A DNA stretch of 64,000 nt from Himantopus leucocephalus (Eukaryota; Chordata; Aves; Charadriiformes; Recurvirostridae): positions 23,775,616 to 23,839,615 of the forward strand of contig RSEF01000031.1 of the NCBI GenBank assembly GCA_003993805.1. Direction: 5' to 3'. Numbering within the stretch: position 1 is the stretch's first letter; each line of letters begins with the position of its first letter. Below the pieces are notes generated by a model that saw only the letters and a program-made list of their open reading frames with translations, did not search any database and had not been told where the DNA came from. A program made the translations under genes and the position numbers. Shown here piece after piece: positions 59,765 through 64,000 of the stretch.

Positions 59765-60440
59765 TATCTGTCTCTAGTGTGACTGCCAGGGATGCCTCAA
59801 AGAGCTTTGAATACATTCCACACAGGAAGGGCAAGGTCGTGGAAGACCAAGGTCTTTCAGAACCCTGTCTAAAATGTGTAAGCACACTCCAACCAGTCTT
59901 AGACTAGCTACTCCCTGGAACTATGGAAAAGAATGTAGTTGTCATCAGCAGACTGTGGATTGATCCCATCATAACTCATTTCCACTCAATTGGACTTGCT
60001 TAACTGTCAAGATCTTCTCCTTGGATACCTATATCTCTGCTAGTCAACACAGGTTCTTTTTATAATTCATCCAACCTCTTTTAGACTTTTGCTTTATGAT
60101 GACTCAAACCAAAAATGTGCCTGTTTCTTTAGAACAGAGACATATATCTGCAATTGACCAAATGAATCCCATCCCTGGCTTTTACCAGGATGCTGATATA
60201 CTATCCTGCTTTCAGAATATCTCGAAGCATACTGAGGTTCATCGCTGTATAGTATATTGTCAAAATGTTACGGCATTCACCTCTAGAATGTATCTCCATC
60301 CTATCACATATATATGGAGAAAATCTACACCATCTTGAATGCGGATTTTAAAATAATGTTTAGCACTTATAGGTCTTGATTTAAGCTCTGCAAAAGCCAG
60401 CGGAAAAACTTCTGTTTTCCAGGCAGGGCTGGGTGAAGAC
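59765..60440. other. Gene-free sequence
   Basis: Nothing recognised. The reading frame at 60096-60338 has 80 codons and no domain. Confidence 0.5.
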
Positions 60441-60444
60441 CCAT

Positions 60445-60690
60445 ATAATACTTTTTATGTGTAGCACTCATAGCCGTTTAAAGGACAAGTAAGTATAAGA
60501 TCTCATTTTACAAAAAGGGAAATTCAAGTGAAGAGTTGCAAAGGGAAATACTTTTTTAAATATCTTCAAATTCGGGGTGCACATCTTGAGGCAGACAACC
60601 TGGTTCTCACAGGGGAAGCTGAGTGTCTAAAGACGGTATTGACTTCGGTTGCAATGGTGAAAATTCAGTAGTTCAGATATTCATGTTCCT
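60445..60690 (+). repeat. Weak MIR-like or palindromic repeat trace
   Basis: CTCATTTTACAAAAAGGGAA, ATTCAAGTGAAGAGTTGCAA and TTGACTTCGGTTGCAATGG recall CCATTTTACAGATGGGGAAA and TTGACTTCAATGG words of old sauropsid repeats. The match is loose and borders are uncertain. Confidence 0.3.
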
Positions 60691-60849
60691 TGGGTCCTGG
60701 GAAACTTACAAAACCCACTGTATGTAAAACAGTGAGCCAGTAGAAGAGATGAGAATTGAAACATGGCTTTTTGGCTTTATCATTCAGACCATCCTGACTC
60801 AGATATTGCCAGGTCACGAAAATGCCGAACTTTGACATATTGCATAGAA

Positions 60850-60965
60850 AACTCTAATTAAGCCATTTTTATATTGATTCAGTCTGTAAAAGGGACATAT
60901 TTGCATATCATGCAAATATAAAATACTTTCAATTTCTTAATAAGGCAAAAGTCCCCTTGCTCCCC
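60850..60965. promoter_or_regulatory. POU palindrome within enhancer-like block
   Basis: At 60899-60917 two perfect octamer motifs face each other, ATTTGCAT-ATC-ATGCAAAT. The symmetry extends to 10-bp arms (60897-60906 and 60910-60919). CTCTAATTAAGCC lies 45 bp upstream. Octamers bind POU-domain proteins (established knowledge); a perfect double octamer suggests a dimer site. Use in vivo is inferred. Confidence 0.5.
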
Positions 60966-60969
60966 AAGA

Positions 60970-62475
60970 GCCTAAGAAATCATAAAAAAGCTTCATGGTT
61001 CAGCCCAGTGGTATCAAAACATAGCTTATATGTGTGCCAGACATCTTCAGCGTATCAATAACGTGTTTCCATTTTTCCAAGTACAAAAATAGCTCATGTT
61101 GGAGATTTCATGTAACAATACAAAACCATTCAAAATTCAATTTGATGAGCAACATTCAAGAGGCCAGCCTCTCTCTCCTCAAACACTGATAAATTTATCA
61201 CCTCAAAGAGTGATAAATAAATAAATTCCCAGGCTATTCCCTACTGATCTCTCTAAGCATATGTAACAATATAGATCAGGTTTGAGGACTTACAGTCCCA
61301 TCAAATGGCCTGGAAAGACAGGAGAAGGTAGCCTGTCGCCTTCAGTTTCCTGCTGGATATCTGACTAGGCTGCCTGGTTACTTTCTGGAGTGCTTTCAAT
61401 CTCAACTTGTTTGAGTGCTTCAGTTTGCAGGTTGCTTATTCAATTCTCCAATATAAACAAAACAAAATTGCTGATCTTTTGTTATTAAGCTAAGATGGGC
61501 TTGCACTTTTGTTTCTTTCACATAATTTAGAAACATTTATTAGGAGGGGGAGACATTATTTCTACCTTTTCCTGCTTGAAGCCAGTAGCACAAGAATCTG
61601 AATAAATAAAGCCATTTCTTACCTGGGGAGCAATGCCGTAATTCCTAGCAAAAGGGAATCAGCATATGGTCCTTTGGCATTCTGTTCTCTGTGAGGCAGT
61701 AGCATTGAGAGTATAGTATAACAATGTAATGGGCATCTGAAGCCTCTATACCTAAAAACCATAAAGCAGCTTAATTCCAAACAAGAATGAGGTTTTTCAC
61801 TCATAGTTATTATTATCCCATATTTCATATAGATGACTAGAAACAGAGAATACTAAATATTATAAAAATAGAAGAACTGTGGCAAAGTAAAACTCCTGAT
61901 TGCTATCCTGAACTTTTCCCTCCATATTCTCTATTGTCAGATGATCTTTGATTGGTAAAGACTTTTTTTCCAAGAGGAAGCAGGTCTAGTTTATTACATC
62001 AAGCAAAGTTCTGTACTTGTAAGTTTGTCTTTTAATCTTATCCTTAAAAGTTCTTTTTTTTTTTTTATTTTCCAGTAAAAAAGCCTTTGGTTATCAGCAG
62101 GAAGATGGTCAAAGTCATGGATGGATTATGCAGTGAAACAGCTGAAACATGTCCCTGTTCCCCTGAAAGAGAATTTGGGGTAACCCTTGTGGTAGCTTTC
62201 AACACACTTGAGCCTATCAGACATCTCACTCTTGGTGGCAAAGCAGGTATTAATAATGGACAGTAAGTGTAGATTGCAGTGAAGGTGCTAGTGTTCTTGT
62301 GAAGATATGGAGTCCTCTGTATTTTGTTTTCTTTTAAGGAGAAGTTAAGACATTTTCCCCCTCCTGCAGTTATTTATCATCACCTTAATGCAAGAATCAC
62401 ATTGGGCTGCATAGCTCCAATTATGCACAAGCACAATGTTAAATGTTATGATGTGAGACATAATTTATTTCTCCA
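60970..62475. other. Gene-free sequence
   Basis: AT-rich unique DNA. A T-run lies at 62051-62065. The antisense frame 61619-61828 has no signature. Nothing else recognised. Confidence 0.5.
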
Positions 62476-62479
62476 GTAA

Positions 62480-63175
62480 TTCATTTCAGTGTTTGTGTGT
62501 GAAGATTTTGCAGGCTTCTGACTTTCCAGGCTGCAAATTCTCTCTCTCTCTTTCTCCTATTGACCACTTGTTAAATCTTTTTGTTTGTTTCCCACCTTTC
62601 CCCTGGGACCCACAGACAGACAGCCTTGCCAGATTCATTTTCTGATCAAAGCTGTTTGATTTGGTCAATTTTGCCACATTGGAGACGTTCTCTATTACAG
62701 AGATAAATAGCCTTGGGCTAACTGTCAACGAAAACTTGTAAGCTAATAAATTATTCCAATTTCTTCCTGCGGATTTCTCTGGAGACAGCCCTAGGAAATA
62801 CACTTTTTGATTAGTAAATTTCTCTGTGTGTGTGTCTGGACATTCAAATGTGTCGACTTTGATTAGCACCATTGCTTTTCAAGTAGACGCTGGCTGAGGG
62901 GCTGTCAGTTGCCGGCAGCCCTGATGCATAATGCATCAACTGGGCCCGGAAACAGGAGCCTCATCCAAGGCTGGAAAGGCGGGAAAATTGCCCCAACAGC
63001 CCTTTGCACTGTGGGAGCAATCTGAGTTGCAAAGACTTTGTCATCTGCAGACACAAGGCCCTGGAGACCAGAGGAGCCTTGGGAGGGGGAAACCAGCAGG
63101 AGCGAAGGAGGGCAAGGACAGAGCCAGGCAACTTGCTGCCACCCCCTTCACTTGCGCACCCTCCCCTGTGCCCAT
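62480..63175. promoter_or_regulatory. Strong candidate enhancer / CNE
   Basis: About 700 bp of unique sequence with TCF/LEF-like words (CTGATCAAAG, GACTTTGATTAGC), homeodomain cores (GCTAATAAATTATTCC, TTGATTAGTAAATT), a POU palindrome at 62922-62938 and retained CpGs. The 128-codon antisense frame (62486-62872) and the plus-strand frame from 62931 have no domain. Motif-rich unique sequence of this length is typical of developmental enhancers. Confidence 0.45.
62922..62938. promoter_or_regulatory. Perfect POU dimer-type palindrome (MORE+1-like)
   Basis: TGATGCAT-A-ATGCATCA is a perfect inverted repeat with a 1-nt spacer. It contains ATGCAT-A-ATGCAT, the MORE element (ATGCATATGCAT) with one inserted base, a known dimer-binding form for POU proteins. 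Sequence is direct observation; occupancy is inference. Confidence 0.6.
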
Positions 63176-63179
63176 AAAA

Positions 63180-63236
63180 TCTCTTCCTCCCCCTCTTCTT
63201 CCTCCTCCCTCTCTTCTTCCTCCTCCTTCCCTTCCT
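63180..63236 (+). repeat. 57-nt uninterrupted polypyrimidine tract
   Basis: Only C and T on the plus strand for 57 bases, built of CTTCCTCCTCC-like units, i.e. a GA-rich purine strand opposite. Such tracts can form triplex (H-DNA) and are nuclease-sensitive. They also explain the S/P-rich and R/G/K-rich frames on the two strands here. Confidence 0.9.
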
Positions 63237-63299
63237 GCTCCCTGTCCTCTGAGGAGGATCGGATTTCGCTTCACCTTCCACTTGGATTCCTGTTCATCT

Positions 63300-63660
63300 C
63301 CTGTTTGCCTAGTTAAGGACCTGCAGGTTGTTATAGAAACAATATTTTGGCTATAACAAATCAATCGGTGCGTGTGAACACAAACATACAGATCATTTAT
63401 CAACTGCAAAATACCCTAAATTATGACCTTTCTAAAACCTATCAGAAGGGCGAGGGAATGCATAACGTAAATTAAACTTTGAAGGGTCAGCGATTTTTAC
63501 TTTCACTATTCATCTTTCTTTCACCTTATAGGTTTAAGAACAAGAGTGCTGTGTAATTACATTTCAATGGGGTGCAGCGGTTCATTATTCTCTGCTATAC
63601 CAATCTACTGCAACATTTCCAATGCAGTCAGGTACGTTTTAGCAGATATTAGTTGCATAA
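63300..63660. promoter_or_regulatory. Candidate conserved non-coding element
   Basis: Unique block with TATAGAAACAATATTTTGGC (SOX-like), CAAATCAATCGGTGCG, CCTAAATTATGACC, GCATAACGTAAATTAAACTTTG, TGTAATTACATTTC and GGTGCAGCGGTTCATTATTC. Several CpGs are kept. It may be one module with 62480-63175. Confidence 0.38.
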
Positions 63661-64000
63661 GACCATACTTGCTCTTTTGGACGGGTAACATCTTTTAATG
63701 CAAAACAGTGCAATTGTCTCAATTTACAAAAGACAGCAACGATGGGTTTTTAAATCAATATGCTTGTTTATATTTTATTATAAAAGTGATGAAGAGTGTT
63801 TTGTAGTTTTCTTTCTGTTATTATTAGGCTTTCTCATTTTCTACTGGCTCTTTCAATCCCTGCTTTCTCTGCCTGCCCCCTGAAATTTTGTTTTTCTGGT
63901 GGTGCCCACCTCAGTGATGGAGATGGGCAGCTTCCAACTGAAAAGTCTTATGATGCCAATTATTCACTTACATGGTGTGACGGTTAAGCAGCATACAGTC
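63661..64000. other. Gene-free sequence at window end
   Basis: AT-rich unique DNA with two overlapping 61-63 codon frames, hydrophobic and without domain. No exon supported. The window ends inside this segment. Confidence 0.5.

Noticed and set aside
62486..62872. 128-codon minus frame
   Set aside because: No domain and sits inside motif-rich noncoding sequence; chance.
62931..63356. 141-codon plus frame and opposed 106-122 codon minus frames
   Set aside because: S/P-rich versus R/G/K-rich composition comes from the polypyrimidine tract; no domain or splice context.
1..64000. CRISPR arrays, operons, tRNA or rRNA genes
   Set aside because: No regularly spaced direct repeats with spacers, no tRNA cloverleaf or rRNA signature noticed, and the sequence is clearly vertebrate.

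Overview
The window looks like a gene-poor stretch of a vertebrate nuclear genome, most likely a bird or at least a sauropsid. The evidence is a low-GC, intron- or desert-like background with no long open reading frames, chicken-repeat-1 (CR1) LINE pieces including a well preserved 3' half at 59001-59753, older CR1 and tRNA-SINE (MIR-like) relics shared with turtles and crocodilians, and no Alu, L1 or B elements. Short-read assembly scars are present: gaps at 23428-23471 and 58901-59000, and single Ns after homopolymers at 4603 and 12724. I found no convincing host protein-coding exon, tRNA, rRNA, CRISPR array or bacterial-type feature. Every other reading frame of 60-160 codons looks like chance, low complexity or transposon remnant.

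Layout. 1-5500 is mostly unique DNA with several stretches that look like conserved non-coding elements (CNEs), the best at 4610-5200, next to a suspicious 45-base poly-C run. 5415-5525 and 8030-8145 hold ancient repeats. 8690-15290 has further enhancer-like blocks and a small CpG-rich islet (14955-15120). 16480-16785 is a very old CR1. 19420-24560 carries MIR-like SINEs, two CNE-like blocks (22010-22990), a gap in a G-run and a probable hAT MITE (24062-24253). 26690-27110 is a fossil of an RTE-type LINE reverse transcriptase with its YADD box still readable. 31660-32194 is an unexplained GC-rich block ending in poly-A. 33702-34800 holds a near-identical 34-bp repeat pair and MIR/L2-like sequence. 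36130-46900 is peppered with SINE and palindromic-repeat relics. 51899-52650 contains two diverged copies of an unknown repeat, one inside a 96-codon reading frame. 54607-54679 is a run of TAATTA sites at 10-bp spacing. 57348-57379 is a strong G-quadruplex motif. 59001-59753 is the CR1. 60850-63660 is enhancer-like, with two perfect POU-factor palindromes.

The most economical reading is a regulatory gene desert: many short AT-rich, homeodomain- and POU-site-rich islands separated by decayed repeats, probably controlling a developmental gene outside the window. I cannot name that gene. Conservation was not computed, so all CNE calls are judgements from motif content, CpG retention and absence of recognisable repeats. 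All repeat assignments are by eye from memory of consensus sequences.
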